Assembly: GCA_044426355.1 (NCBI GenBank)
Contig: JAWXUO010000002.1
Span: forward strand, 3,132 to 67,131
DNA: 64,000 nucleotides
Reading direction: 5' to 3'
Source: CAYJLC01 sp044426355
GTDB lineage: Bacteria > Bacillota > Clostridia > Oscillospirales > Butyricicoccaceae
Below the pieces are notes generated by a model. That model ran no database searches. It was not told the origin of the DNA and worked only from the letters and a program-made list of their open reading frames with translations. Below are positions 27,506 to 36,887 of this stretch, piece after piece (the stretch's first letter is position 1; every line of letters starts with the position of its first letter). The position numbers were made by a program, and so were the translations under genes.

Positions 27506-27584
27506 CTTATTGTAATATAATTATCTTTTTATACGAAAAGTTAATTTTATTCCAATAAACAATTTATAAAATAGAGGTATACAT

Positions 27585-29255
27585 ATGAAAAGTCACAAAA
27601 TTTTAAGAGGGGCAGAGGCAGCTCCTGCTCGCTCACTTTTTTATGCTTTAGGACTAACTCCTGAAGAAATGAAACGTCCACTTGTTGGTATCTGTTCTGC
27701 ACACTCAGAAATAGTTCCAGGACACGTTAATTTAGATAAAATAACAGAAGCTGTAAGAGCTGGTATTTATGCTGCAGGTGGTATGCCTATCATGTTCCCA
27801 GCTATCGGTGTATGTGATGGTATCGCTATGGGTCATGAGGGTATGGGATACTCTTTAGCATCAAGAGAACTTATTGCAGACTCTGTAGAAACAATGGCTA
27901 TTGCACACCGTTTTGATGCACTAGTTTTAGTTCCAAACTGCGATAAAATCGTTCCTGGTATGATGATGGGTGCATTGCGTGTTAATGTTCCGTCTGTTGT
28001 AGTATCAGGTGGTCCTATGCTTGCAGGTCATGACGGCGATACAGCTATGAGCTTATCAAATATGTTTGAGGCAGTAGGCTCGTTTAAATCTGGTAAAATA
28101 GATGAAGAAAAACTTACTTTTATAGAACAAAATGCTTGCCCTACTTGTGGCTCGTGTTCTGGTATGTTTACAGCAAATTCAATGAACTGTCTTGCAGAAG
28201 CACTAGGCTTAGGACTTCCTGGAAATGGTACAATTCCTGCTGTTTCTTCAGAAAGAATTAGACTTGCAAAAACTGCAGGTTATGCTGTTATGAATTTGCT
28301 TGAAAAAGACATCAAGCCTCGTGATATCGTAAACTTAAAATCTATCCAAAATGCACTTGCGTCAGATATGGCTCTAGGTTGTTCATCAAACAGCGTATTG
28401 CACCTTTTAGCTATCGCAAACGAAGCTCACGTTGATTTAGACCTAAATATCATTAACGATATTTCGGGTAATACACCAAATTTATGTAAACTAAGCCCAG
28501 CAGGTCACGACCATATAGAAGATTTACACTCTGCAGGTGGTGTTCAAGCTGTTATAAAAGAACTAGCTAAGAAAAACCTTGTAGATACAAGCTTAATCAC
28601 GGCTACAGGTCTTACAGTTGCTGAAAATATTAAAGCATTTAACAATACAAATACAAAAATTATCAAAGATATTGACGCTCCAAACTCACCTACTGGTGGT
28701 ATCGCAATTTTATTCGGCAATATTGCAAAAAATGGTGCAGTTGTAAAACGTTCGGCAGTAGCTCCAGAAATGTTAAAACACTCTGGACGTGCAAGAGTGT
28801 TTAATAGCGAAGAAGAAAGCATCAAAGCAATTTTTGACGGAGAAATTGTAGACGGAGATGTTGTTGTAATTTTATATGAAGGACCAAAAGGTGGACCTGG
28901 TATGCGTGAAATGTTATCTCCTACATCTGCACTAGCTGGTATGGGACTTGACAAAACCGTTGCTTTAATAACTGATGGACGTTTCTCAGGTGCTACTCGT
29001 GGTGCTGCTATTGGTCACGTTTCTCCAGAAGCTTTTTCTGGTGGTGAAGTAGGTCTTGTGCGTGAAGGAGATACTATAGAAATCGACATTAACGAAGGCT
29101 CTTTAAACCTTGCTATTTCTGAAGAAGAAATGGAAAAACGCAGAAAAGAATTTGTTCCACACGAAAAACCAACGTATGGTTGGTTAAAACGTTATAGAAA
29201 ACTTGTATCTTCGGCTGGCGAAGGTGCGATTTTAGCTAGTTTTAAAGACGAATAA
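27585..29255 (+). CDS. ilvD: Dihydroxy-acid dehydratase
   Basis: Iron-sulfur dehydratase of the third common step in isoleucine and valine synthesis. 556 residues with ICSAHSEIVPGHVNL near the start, VCDGIAMGHEGM, VPNCDKIVPGMMMG, and CPTCGSCSGMFTANSMNC; the cysteines of these blocks are the cluster ligands. C-terminal half has RFSGATRGAAIGHVSPEA. GAGG nine bases before the ATG. Eleven bases separate it from ilvE. Confidence 0.97.
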   Translation: MKSHKILRGAEAAPARSLFYALGLTPEEMKRPLVGICSAHSEIVPGHVNLDKITEAVRAGIYAAGGMPIMFPAIGVCDGIAMGHEGMGYSLASRELIADSVETMAIAHRFDALVLVPNCDKIVPGMMMGALRVNVPSVVVSGGPMLAGHDGDTAMSLSNMFEAVGSFKSGKIDEEKLTFIEQNACPTCGSCSGMFTANSMNCLAEALGLGLPGNGTIPAVSSERIRLAKTAGYAVMNLLEKDIKPRDIVNLKSIQNALASDMALGCSSNSVLHLLAIANEAHVDLDLNIINDISGNTPNLCKLSPAGHDHIEDLHSAGGVQAVIKELAKKNLVDTSLITATGLTVAENIKAFNNTNTKIIKDIDAPNSPTGGIAILFGNIAKNGAVVKRSAVAPEMLKHSGRARVFNSEEESIKAIFDGEIVDGDVVVILYEGPKGGPGMREMLSPTSALAGMGLDKTVALITDGRFSGATRGAAIGHVSPEAFSGGEVGLVREGDTIEIDINEGSLNLAISEEEMEKRRKEFVPHEKPTYGWLKRYRKLVSSAGEGAILASFKDE

Positions 29256-29266
29256 GGAGAAAATTT

Positions 29267-30322
29267 ATGAAAGTTACATTATCAAATAACCTAAAATCTA
29301 AACCACAAGATGAAAGCAAACTTGGATTTGGTAAAATTTTTACAGACCACATGATAGTAAAAAGATATAAAGATGGTGCTTGGCAAGAAACTGAAATCGT
29401 ACCTTATGGACCTTTTTCACTAGACCCATCTTGTGCGTGTTTGCACTATGGACAAGAAGTTTTTGAAGGTTTAAAAGCTTACAGAACTGCTAAAAACGAT
29501 ATTTTATTATTTAGACCAGAAGAAAATTTTAAACGTTTAAATAAATCAAACGAAAGAATGGGCATACCTCAAATTGATGAAAAAGAAGCTTTAGAAGATT
29601 TAAAAGCACTTCTTAATATCGACAAAGACTGGATTCCACATTCAAAAGGCACGTCTTTATACATTCGCCCATTCATAATCGCAACAGAAGTAGGACTAGG
29701 CGTGCACCCTGCTGTGGAGTATATTTATGCTGTTATTTTATCAACATCTGGTTCATACTATGCTGATAAATTAGCACCTGTTAAAATCCTTATAGAAGAT
29801 GAATTTGTTCGTGCTGTAAAAGGTGGAACAGGTACTGCAAAAACTGGTGGTAACTATGCATCTTCTCTAATTGCTCAAGAAAAAGCAAATAAAGAAGGTT
29901 ATAATCAAGTTTTGTGGCTTGATGGTGTAGAACGTAAATATATCGAAGAAGTAGGAGCTATGAACGTTTTCTTTGTGTTCAAAGATAAAGTTATAACGCC
30001 AAAACTTTCTGGAAGTATTTTAGATGGTATAACTCGTAAATCTGTAATCGAAGTTTTAAAATCTTTTGGAATGAACGTACAAGAAGAAAAAGTTTCTGTA
30101 GATGACTTACAAGAGGCTTATGAAAAAGGTGAATTTATCGAGGCATTTGGAACAGGAACAGCAGCTGTAATTTCTCCAATTGGCGAACTTAAATATAAAA
30201 ATAATGTTATGCTTCTTTCAAATGGTGAAATTGGTGAACTTTCATTAAAAATTTATGATACGCTAACAGGGATACAATATGGAGAATTAGAAGATAAATT
30301 CACATATACGCAAAAAATTTAA
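29267..30322 (+). CDS. ilvE: Branched-chain amino acid aminotransferase
   Basis: Fold-type IV PLP enzyme for the last step to valine, leucine and isoleucine. 351 residues, the length of the mammalian-like BCAT group. LHYGQEVFEGLKAYR at 59-73, PLP lysine in GTAKTGGNYASS (Lys192), VLWLDGVE and EEVGAMNVFF follow. AAGGAG site before the ATG. Last gene of the cluster, followed by a terminator. Confidence 0.95.
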   Translation: MKVTLSNNLKSKPQDESKLGFGKIFTDHMIVKRYKDGAWQETEIVPYGPFSLDPSCACLHYGQEVFEGLKAYRTAKNDILLFRPEENFKRLNKSNERMGIPQIDEKEALEDLKALLNIDKDWIPHSKGTSLYIRPFIIATEVGLGVHPAVEYIYAVILSTSGSYYADKLAPVKILIEDEFVRAVKGGTGTAKTGGNYASSLIAQEKANKEGYNQVLWLDGVERKYIEEVGAMNVFFVFKDKVITPKLSGSILDGITRKSVIEVLKSFGMNVQEEKVSVDDLQEAYEKGEFIEAFGTGTAAVISPIGELKYKNNVMLLSNGEIGELSLKIYDTLTGIQYGELEDKFTYTQKI

Positions 30323-30330
30323 GGTAATTT

Positions 30331-30371
30331 ATAAAAACTAGGGGTGGGGTTAAGCTATCCTTAGTTTTTTG
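30331..30371 (+). terminator. Terminator of the ilv cluster
   Basis: AAAACTAGGG (30334-30343) pairs with a TCCTTAGTTTT arm ending near 30367 through one G-U pair; followed by TTTTTTG. Confidence 0.65.
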
Positions 30372-30450
30372 TAACGAAAAGTTTAATTTAAAAGAAAAAA
30401 ATACTAAAAAAGGCTAAAAAAGAATTAATGTGTAAATTTTGTTTTTTCTA

Positions 30451-30479
30451 TTGAAATTTATTTTAAAATATGATATAAT
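30451..30479 (+). promoter_or_regulatory. Promoter for the PBP-EAL gene
   Basis: TTGAAA at 30451-30456, 17-base spacer, perfect TATAAT at 30474-30479. Leader about 78 bases. Confidence 0.65.
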
Positions 30480-30563
30480 TATTATAATTCTTGTGATAAG
30501 TTTTGAATAATAAGACTAAGTATTAATTATTCTTGCTATTACATTCTAAAAGAGGAATAACAG

Positions 30564-32705
30564 ATGATAAAAATTAGTAAAAAAATTATGCTTATAATGT
30601 CTGTTTTTGCCGTATTATTTTCTAGCACTGCAGTTTTTGCAACAGATATAACAACGAATGATATGATTACATTAACTCAGGAAAATTTAAAATTAATACA
30701 AGAGCAAAATACATACAAAATAGGTTATTATGAATATGCAATGCCGATAACATATACGACAAATGGAAAAGCAGACGGTTTAGCTGTAGAAATTATGAAT
30801 GAATTATCATCAGCTATAGGAGTCACATTTGATTTTATAAATCTTGAAGAAAATCCAAATGCACAATATGATATTATCATAACACCACTTAATTATTCAA
30901 ACTTGAGGCGTGGTGAATCATATTTAACAACGCACCCAATCCTTATAACCAAAGAATTATATCTAGAAAATGATTTTCAAACTTTAGGAATGCAAAATTA
31001 TTTTGGTATAGATGATGAATATGGTATAATGGATAACAAAACTGTATATTACTACGATACCATAGATGAAATGTTGCAAGATTTAAAAAGTGGGAAAATA
31101 GAAGGTATTCTTATTTCTGATTTGCAATATCAAAAAGTTTCAGATCTTATTCAGTCTAACGAATATAGAATGATTATTTTAAGCGAGGTATTACAGTACA
31201 ATATATATTTCAGCGATGAGTTTGCTGATGATAAGATAGATATTTTAAACAAATTGATGTTAGACTATACTTCTTTGGAAATAGACAATTTGATTTCAAA
31301 ATATACAAACCTTACCTCTTCTGAGGTGCAATCTATTGATGAAATGTTTAATGAAAATATAGGCGACATTTTTGTCGCAATAGCGGTTCTCTTAATATTT
31401 TTCTTAGCTCACAAGGCATCTGAGAAAGTAAAATTAAAAAAACAACTTGATGTTGACGACATTACAGGATTACTGAGTGAAAGTAAATTTATACGTGAGG
31501 TAGGCAAACGTTTAGAAGAACAACCTGACCTTGAGTATGCTATCATGTCATTTGACGTTGATAATTTTAAGTACATAAACGAAACTTTTGGATATGAAAT
31601 TGGTACGAAAGTGCTTAAAAAAATATCTACTGAAAATAGCAAGATATGGGGTCAAGAAGTTTTATTTGCTAGAAGTTATGGCGATAATTATCTAATGATG
31701 TTAAGCCGTGACCTTGCGTGTCATTTAGTTGACACAAATTGTGCGTCTTTCGACACGGTAACAAAATCTGTAGAGGCTATGCTTGGTGGTGAATATACTA
31801 TAACATTTAGTATTGGTATTTATTTAATAGAAGACCCGACAATTGATGTTACTTTAATGATTGATGGTGCGACTTATGCAAGAAATCAGAGTAAATCATT
31901 TACTGGTGATTCTATTGAAATGTACGACCAACAAATGCAAGACGAAAGAAATACAAATAATCGTATTAATTCTATCATGCGTGAGGCAGTAACAAACAAT
32001 GAATTTGTTATGTATTATCAACCAAAATTCGACTTAAAAACACAAAAAACTATTGGTGCAGAGGCTTTGGTGCGTTGGATTCGTAATAGTAATCTTATTC
32101 CACCAAACGAATTTATACCTCTTTTTGAGAAAAATGGATTTATAGAAAGACTAGATTTTTACGTTTTAGAAGAAGTTTGTAAATTCTTAAAATTCCGTGA
32201 TGTTCCAGTTATATCAGTAAACTTTTCTGGTATTACAATTTGTAAGCCAGATTTCACAGACCGTGTAATGGAAATTATGCGTAAGCATAAAATTAGTCCA
32301 CGTAAAGTTGATATTGAAATTACCGAGAGTGCTTTCGTAGGACGTGGTGATGAATTTATAGATAAACTTATCGTGTTACGTTCACTAGGTTTTACAGTTT
32401 CTATGGACGATTTTGGTGTTGGTATTTCATCGCTGAACCGTTTAAAAACTATTCCTATTGATGTATTAAAAATTGACCAAGAATTTATTAGTGACTCTAT
32501 AGTTAACGAAAAAGGTCGTGTAATCGTTGAAAACGTAATAAAAATGTCTAAGCAAATCGGTCTAAAAACTGTTGCAGAGGGCATTGAAACTAAAGAACAA
32601 TTAGATTTTCTAATTGAGCAAGGTTGTGATATAGGTCAAGGATATTACCATTCTAAACCTATGACAGCAGAGCGTTTTCTTGAAGATTTACGTTTTGGAA
32701 TGTAA
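30564..32705 (+). CDS. Membrane c-di-GMP phosphodiesterase: PBP-like sensor, degenerate GGDEF, EAL
   Basis: 713 residues. An N-terminal signal peptide (about 1-26) leads to an extracytoplasmic domain resembling solute-binding protein family 3 (about 48-250; KIGYYEYAMPITY, DGLAVEIMNEL). A membrane helix at 268-284 is followed by a GGDEF domain whose signature is replaced by SYGDN (371-375), so cyclase activity is unlikely, and an EAL domain with EAL at 500-502, ITES, DDFGVG, KIDQEF, AEGIE and GQGYYHSKP all present. It should therefore sense an external small molecule and break down cyclic-di-GMP. Ligand unknown. Monocistronic. Confidence 0.9.
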   Translation: MIKISKKIMLIMSVFAVLFSSTAVFATDITTNDMITLTQENLKLIQEQNTYKIGYYEYAMPITYTTNGKADGLAVEIMNELSSAIGVTFDFINLEENPNAQYDIIITPLNYSNLRRGESYLTTHPILITKELYLENDFQTLGMQNYFGIDDEYGIMDNKTVYYYDTIDEMLQDLKSGKIEGILISDLQYQKVSDLIQSNEYRMIILSEVLQYNIYFSDEFADDKIDILNKLMLDYTSLEIDNLISKYTNLTSSEVQSIDEMFNENIGDIFVAIAVLLIFFLAHKASEKVKLKKQLDVDDITGLLSESKFIREVGKRLEEQPDLEYAIMSFDVDNFKYINETFGYEIGTKVLKKISTENSKIWGQEVLFARSYGDNYLMMLSRDLACHLVDTNCASFDTVTKSVEAMLGGEYTITFSIGIYLIEDPTIDVTLMIDGATYARNQSKSFTGDSIEMYDQQMQDERNTNNRINSIMREAVTNNEFVMYYQPKFDLKTQKTIGAEALVRWIRNSNLIPPNEFIPLFEKNGFIERLDFYVLEEVCKFLKFRDVPVISVNFSGITICKPDFTDRVMEIMRKHKISPRKVDIEITESAFVGRGDEFIDKLIVLRSLGFTVSMDDFGVGISSLNRLKTIPIDVLKIDQEFISDSIVNEKGRVIVENVIKMSKQIGLKTVAEGIETKEQLDFLIEQGCDIGQGYYHSKPMTAERFLEDLRFGM

Positions 32706-32721
32706 AATTAGTATTTATAAA

Positions 32722-32750
32722 AAAGCAACCTCGTATGAGGTTGTTTTCGT
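32722..32750 (+). terminator. Terminator after the PBP-EAL gene
   Basis: CAACCTC (32726-32732) with GAGGTTG (32737-32743), extended by A-T pairs, loop GTAT, then TTTTCGTTTG. Confidence 0.75.
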
Positions 32751-33001
32751 TTGTCTAAAAGTGTATTAAATTCATTTGAAATAAGTAAAAATTAGATTGA
32801 TTTTATGGAGTTTTATAGGTTTAGATAGTTTTATAGAAAATTGAATTTTAATAGGATTACTATTAAGATTGGAAATTCATTTATAAGCTTTCACTTTAGT
32901 GCGAAAAATGTATATTCAGCAATAACTTGACATATTTATGTGTTAAAAAGTATCTTTCATACTTTTTATTAACAGTAAAATTTTAGCTTAATGGTGAAAA
33001 T
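32751..33001 (+). other. Non-coding region upstream of the structured element
   Basis: No reading frame of note. Contains several AT-rich hairpins, including GAATTT/AAATTC around 32842-32880, CACT/AGTG at 32892-32901 and AAAAAGTAT/ATACTTTTT at 32945-32967. A TTGACA at 32927-32932 with TATCTT 18 bases on could be a promoter for the element, but the -10 overlaps the last hairpin. Confidence 0.4.
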
Positions 33002-33174
33002 TTTCACTATGTTTGGGGTTTAAGTTGAATTTTTTAAAAATTCAAGGTGGAATTTCGCTGTTTCGACAGCGATTTAAGACTTTCAGTCTTAAAAATTTCG
33101 ACCACCTCGACGTGGACGCATTTAGGGCATGGTTTTAGATAAGCGAAAACGCTGACTATAGTCAGCGTTTTTTT
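33002..33174 (+). ncRNA. Candidate structured small RNA ending in an intrinsic terminator
   Basis: Between convergent genes. Predicted by eye: a 10-bp palindromic hairpin (TTGAATTTTT/AAAAATTCAA, 33024-33044); then a closed domain GGTGG-AATTT / AAATTT-CGA-CCACC (33046-33106) that encloses two perfect hairpins, CGCTGT-TTCG-ACAGCG (33055-33070) and TTAAGACT-TTC-AGTCTTAA (33073-33091); then a possible competing CCAC/GTGG hairpin (33102-33115); then a 9-bp terminator stem with seven Ts on the plus strand. The stronger U-run on this strand argues for plus-strand transcription. A related copy lies at 10236-10350. Function unknown; a mobile repeat is the main alternative. Confidence 0.45.
33021..33143 (+). 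repeat. Structured intergenic element, copy 1
   Basis: Aligns over about 110 nt with the minus strand of 10236-10350. Identical core TTTCGACAGCGATTT and matching blocks TTAAAAAT-TCGA, ACGCA and TTTTAGATAA keep the same order and nearly the same spacing. Confidence 0.6.
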
Positions 33175-33175
33175 A
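33148..33175. terminator. Terminator between the structured element and the GGDEF gene
   Basis: AACGCTGAC (33148-33156) and GTCAGCGTT (33161-33169), loop TATA; T7 run on the plus strand and a four-base U-run on the minus strand. Confidence 0.85.
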
Positions 33176-34789
33176 TTAAATTAAATTATTCTCAGCTAAA
33201 TCTTCGCTATACACAGTGGCGATATTCTTGCCAGTGCGTTTAGAATGATAAAGTGCAATATCAGCTCTGCGATATAAATCTTCGAAATTTGTACCATGAT
33301 TTGGATATACAGCAATACCTATACTAGTTTTTATTGTGTGAGAATATTCGCCATCATTAAATTCTTGGCTAATAATTTTTAGAATTTTTTCGGCTTTATT
33401 TAAAAGCATTTCATTATTTGGTATATGTCCTAAAAATAAAATAAACTCATCTCCACCAACTCGACCTACAAGGTCACCGTGGCGAACATTTTCGTTAAGT
33501 CTTTTACCAAGTTCTTTTAGTAAAAAATCACCAAAAGCATGCCCATAAGTATCATTAACAAATTTAAAATCATCTAAGTCTAGGAAAAATAGTGCATGGT
33601 TACTAATCGTTGTAAAGTCTGATAAAAGTGTAGTAACATACTGTTCGAAAGTGACTTTATTTAGGGTATTAGTAAGCAAATCATAGTGAGCTTTTTCTTC
33701 TAAAACCTTAATGTTTTGCACATTTACAAGCTTTCCGAACATTTCACGAACGTTTCCTTTGTCGTCATAAACAGGAACGCAAGTTATACGTCTATAAGTG
33801 AATTGACCATCTATAGTTTTCATTCTAATTTCAATGCTACCACCTTCGCCACGCAGTAATTGGTGACCGAAATCCATATAGGCATCGATGTCCTCTTCGT
33901 AGACTAAGCCACTGTCACGAGTCGACTCAGGAAAGTTCTTCACTTCTATATCAGCACCAAAAACATCTGCATAGTCATCGCAACGTAAAAGCGTTTTAGT
34001 GTTTAGTTGTACACGGAACAATAAATCGTCAGATAATGCTTGTAAAGCGTTAAAATATTGATTTACATCACGCAATTCAGTTTCAATCTTAACTTTTTGG
34101 TCAATACAAAGCAGAGAACAAATTATTTTTTCGCCACTATTATCCAAAATAGTTTTGTGCAAGTCGATAGCATACCATTTTTTTTCGCCTTTGGCTGTCA
34201 TAATTTCAACTTCGGTGTAGTATGAATTGTCTGAGTCTAGCATAAGGTGAATGTTTTCAAGGACTGAATATCTGCTTTCTTCGACAAATGTTTCACTTAG
34301 CATATTATTGCAAAAAGCAACGATATTATCTTTGTTCGTATCAAAAACATCATAAAAAATTTGATTACAATAGTTGATAGTAAAATTATCATCATAGTCT
34401 AAGATAGCTTTTGCACGATATGAATTATCAACATTGTTTTTCGCAATTTCAAAGCGTTTATCTTCTTTAAAAGATAATTTTATATATATTTTTTCATCAT
34501 CAATATAGCCAATTTGTGCATCACAGAATTTTACATTGCCTGAAATTGTTGTTGTAGCAAGGTTGAAAATTTCTGTTGTAGGGTGATTTTTTAGTTTTAA
34601 TAATGTTTCGCTAAGTAGATGTGAATGTGTCTGGTTACCCTCAAAAATATGTTCTATATCCATTTTTTCAAAATTACCATATAAATTTAAAGCAAGTTCA
34701 TTTGCATATAAAGTTTGTTTATTTGTTTTTTTGAAAATTATTATAGCTCGGTCATCAGCACTGACTATAGACAAAAAATCTTCATTCAT
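33176..34789 (-). CDS. Diguanylate cyclase with PAS domains and intact GGDEF
   Basis: About 537 residues: PAS-like regions near 10-110, 125-240 and 250-365, then a GGDEF domain. The catalytic motif RVGGDEF is intact, with an RHGD inhibitory I-site exactly five residues before it, so this should synthesise cyclic-di-GMP with product inhibition. It has no membrane segment. ATG 34789 is chosen for GAAGAAGG seven bases upstream; an ATG at 34807 overlaps the upstream stop (TAATG) and is also possible. Second or third gene of a leftward operon with an EAL protein, so synthesis and breakdown may be tied together. Only intact cyclase in the window. Confidence 0.92.
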   Translation of the reverse strand: MNEDFLSIVSADDRAIIIFKKTNKQTLYANELALNLYGNFEKMDIEHIFEGNQTHSHLLSETLLKLKNHPTTEIFNLATTTISGNVKFCDAQIGYIDDEKIYIKLSFKEDKRFEIAKNNVDNSYRAKAILDYDDNFTINYCNQIFYDVFDTNKDNIVAFCNNMLSETFVEESRYSVLENIHLMLDSDNSYYTEVEIMTAKGEKKWYAIDLHKTILDNSGEKIICSLLCIDQKVKIETELRDVNQYFNALQALSDDLLFRVQLNTKTLLRCDDYADVFGADIEVKNFPESTRDSGLVYEEDIDAYMDFGHQLLRGEGGSIEIRMKTIDGQFTYRRITCVPVYDDKGNVREMFGKLVNVQNIKVLEEKAHYDLLTNTLNKVTFEQYVTTLLSDFTTISNHALFFLDLDDFKFVNDTYGHAFGDFLLKELGKRLNENVRHGDLVGRVGGDEFILFLGHIPNNEMLLNKAEKILKIISQEFNDGEYSHTIKTSIGIAVYPNHGTNFEDLYRRADIALYHSKRTGKNIATVYSEDLAENNLI

Positions 34790-34806
34790 ATTTATACCTT
34801 CTTCCA

Positions 34807-36858
34807 TTACTTATTAATTATATATTTATCAAAAAATTCTTTTTGTGGGATAGGACGAGAATAGAAATAACCTTGTGCGTAGTCGCATTTAAAATCTCGT
34901 AAAATATTACGTTGATGCTCATCTTCTATACCTTCTGCGAGTGTCTTAGTGTTGTCAAATTGGCTACACATATCAATAATGCTGTTTACAATAACACGAT
35001 TTTTAGGGTTTGTAGCAAGATTATCAACTAAACTTTTATCTATTTTAACCTCATCTACAGAAATATTTGTGAGCGTTACAATATTTGAATAAGCACAACC
35101 AAAGTCATCAAGCGAAACTTTAAAATTATTTGATTTAAATTCGTCTATTAATGAAGTAGCAACATCATTTTCGATAAGTCCGATACGCTCGGTTACCTCG
35201 ATAGTAATTAAGTTATGAGGAATACCGTAGTTGTCGCAAATTGATGCAATTGTATGAACAATATCATATTCTATTAAAGTTACACGGCTTAAATTTACTG
35301 AAATTGGAACTTCTACACCGTGTTTTTTCCATTCTACAAGCATTTGGCAAACTTTGTTTAATACAAAAATATCAACATGACGTATTATAGATTTTTGTTC
35401 ATACATAGGTATGAATTGGTCAGGAAAAATCATTTTTTTATTTTTCGTGTCCATTCTACGAATAAGAGCTTCAGCACCTATTAGGCTGTCGTCTTTTAAG
35501 CTTACTTGTGGTTGAAGATAAATCAAAAACTCATCGTTTGCAACACCGAAAAGCAAGTCGGATAATATATCATCGCTGTTGTCGGAAATAGTTGTGTGGT
35601 TGTGTTGATAATATTCTTGTTTATTGATATACATAACGGTGTCAGCTTCTTCTACAAGCTTTTGAACGTTAATAACTCCAGCATTTTTATAGGCGTGTCC
35701 TATAGAAAAAGGGAAATCATCAGACTGTTTTAAATAATTATGTACAGTATTAATTTTAGTTAAAAAATCCTCTTCGTTATTATCGTAACAAAAACAAACA
35801 AATTCATCTCCACTAATTCTGTAAAATTGCTCAGAGAAAAAAGTTAGTAATATTTCGGCTGTTTTTGTTATTTGTTCATCGCCTTTTGCAAATCCCATAT
35901 ATTCATTTGTTTTTCGTAAACCATTAATGTTTACAAAAACTACGCCAAGTTGTTTTGGGGGGTTGTTTTGCAATTTTCCTAAATCTTTAGCATATTTTGG
36001 TCTGCTTAAAAATCCAGTTAAAAAATCTATATCCCCAAGCGTTTTAAGTTCAGCTTGCATATCTGTATTTGTAAAACCATCTTGAATAAATCTAGTAACA
36101 GTTTTAAGCAAACGATAGTCAAAAGATTTCTCGGCTCTATCGCTAAAACCAACTACGCCAATGCATTCACCATTTGCATCTGTAATAGCACAAACTGTGA
36201 TATTAGAAACCTTAAAATGATTTAATAATTGCATAGAAAATTCGTCTAAATCCTCATCAATTTTACTAATTTCACGAATACCGTAGTAATTTCTACAGTC
36301 GAGCCAACTTCTTAGAGAATCTAAAGGAAAATCGTCAGATAAAAGACTTTTTTCTGCAAATTTACCATCGCTATACCACTGATATTCTCGTGTTATATTA
36401 GTTTTTTCGTGGTTTAGATAAAAAACATAAGAAGACGTTGATTCGTAAAATTCGCCAACTAAAGCAAGAAAAGATTTTGTCATGTCTTCAAAATTATCTT
36501 GTTTACCTAAAATTTCAACGCTTTTTGTCATAGCTTCTTCGAAAGTTATAATTTGATTTGTATATGATGTGCTAGTAAAATATTTACAAAAACTATATTG
36601 ATTGTCTTTAAAAGATAGCTTTGTAGTATTAAGACGAAAACTTTTTTCTAATTTTTGACTTAAAATGTGACTTTCTGCAAATTCATATTCTATAAGTGAA
36701 TCGGCAGTTGCAGGCTCAAAAATATCAACAAGACCATGAACTTTTTCGAAAGCTGAATTCATAAATATTATTTTTTTAGTATCAAGCTCCGTTAAAACGC
36801 ATGGGTTTGGCGAATCGTTGCATAATATTTCAAAGTAAACTTGTAAATCTGAATGCAT
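34807..36858 (-). CDS. PAS/GAF-GGDEF-EAL protein
   Basis: 683 residues, cytoplasmic: a PAS-like start (about 1-60), a GAF-like domain (about 120-265), a GGDEF domain with SGDEF (349-353) and no RxxD I-site at the usual place, and an EAL domain with EAL 463-465, VNLSR, EVTER, DDFGCAYSN, KIDKSL, AEGIE and QGYFYSRP. The phosphodiesterase site is complete; whether the SGDEF half makes or only binds GTP is open. Close in layout to the protein at 49524-51572. Overlaps the downstream cyclase gene. AGGAG nine bases before the ATG. Confidence 0.9.
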   Translation of the reverse strand: MHSDLQVYFEILCNDSPNPCVLTELDTKKIIFMNSAFEKVHGLVDIFEPATADSLIEYEFAESHILSQKLEKSFRLNTTKLSFKDNQYSFCKYFTSTSYTNQIITFEEAMTKSVEILGKQDNFEDMTKSFLALVGEFYESTSSYVFYLNHEKTNITREYQWYSDGKFAEKSLLSDDFPLDSLRSWLDCRNYYGIREISKIDEDLDEFSMQLLNHFKVSNITVCAITDANGECIGVVGFSDRAEKSFDYRLLKTVTRFIQDGFTNTDMQAELKTLGDIDFLTGFLSRPKYAKDLGKLQNNPPKQLGVVFVNINGLRKTNEYMGFAKGDEQITKTAEILLTFFSEQFYRISGDEFVCFCYDNNEEDFLTKINTVHNYLKQSDDFPFSIGHAYKNAGVINVQKLVEEADTVMYINKQEYYQHNHTTISDNSDDILSDLLFGVANDEFLIYLQPQVSLKDDSLIGAEALIRRMDTKNKKMIFPDQFIPMYEQKSIIRHVDIFVLNKVCQMLVEWKKHGVEVPISVNLSRVTLIEYDIVHTIASICDNYGIPHNLITIEVTERIGLIENDVATSLIDEFKSNNFKVSLDDFGCAYSNIVTLTNISVDEVKIDKSLVDNLATNPKNRVIVNSIIDMCSQFDNTKTLAEGIEDEHQRNILRDFKCDYAQGYFYSRPIPQKEFFDKYIINK

Positions 36859-36887
36859 AAATAAAATCTCCTAGTAGTCGTAAGTGT

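Noticed and set aside
33046..33140. A cyclic-di-GMP riboswitch next to GGDEF/EAL genes
   Set aside because: The required conserved core and GNRA-type tetraloop-receptor pattern are not present, and no gene starts downstream.
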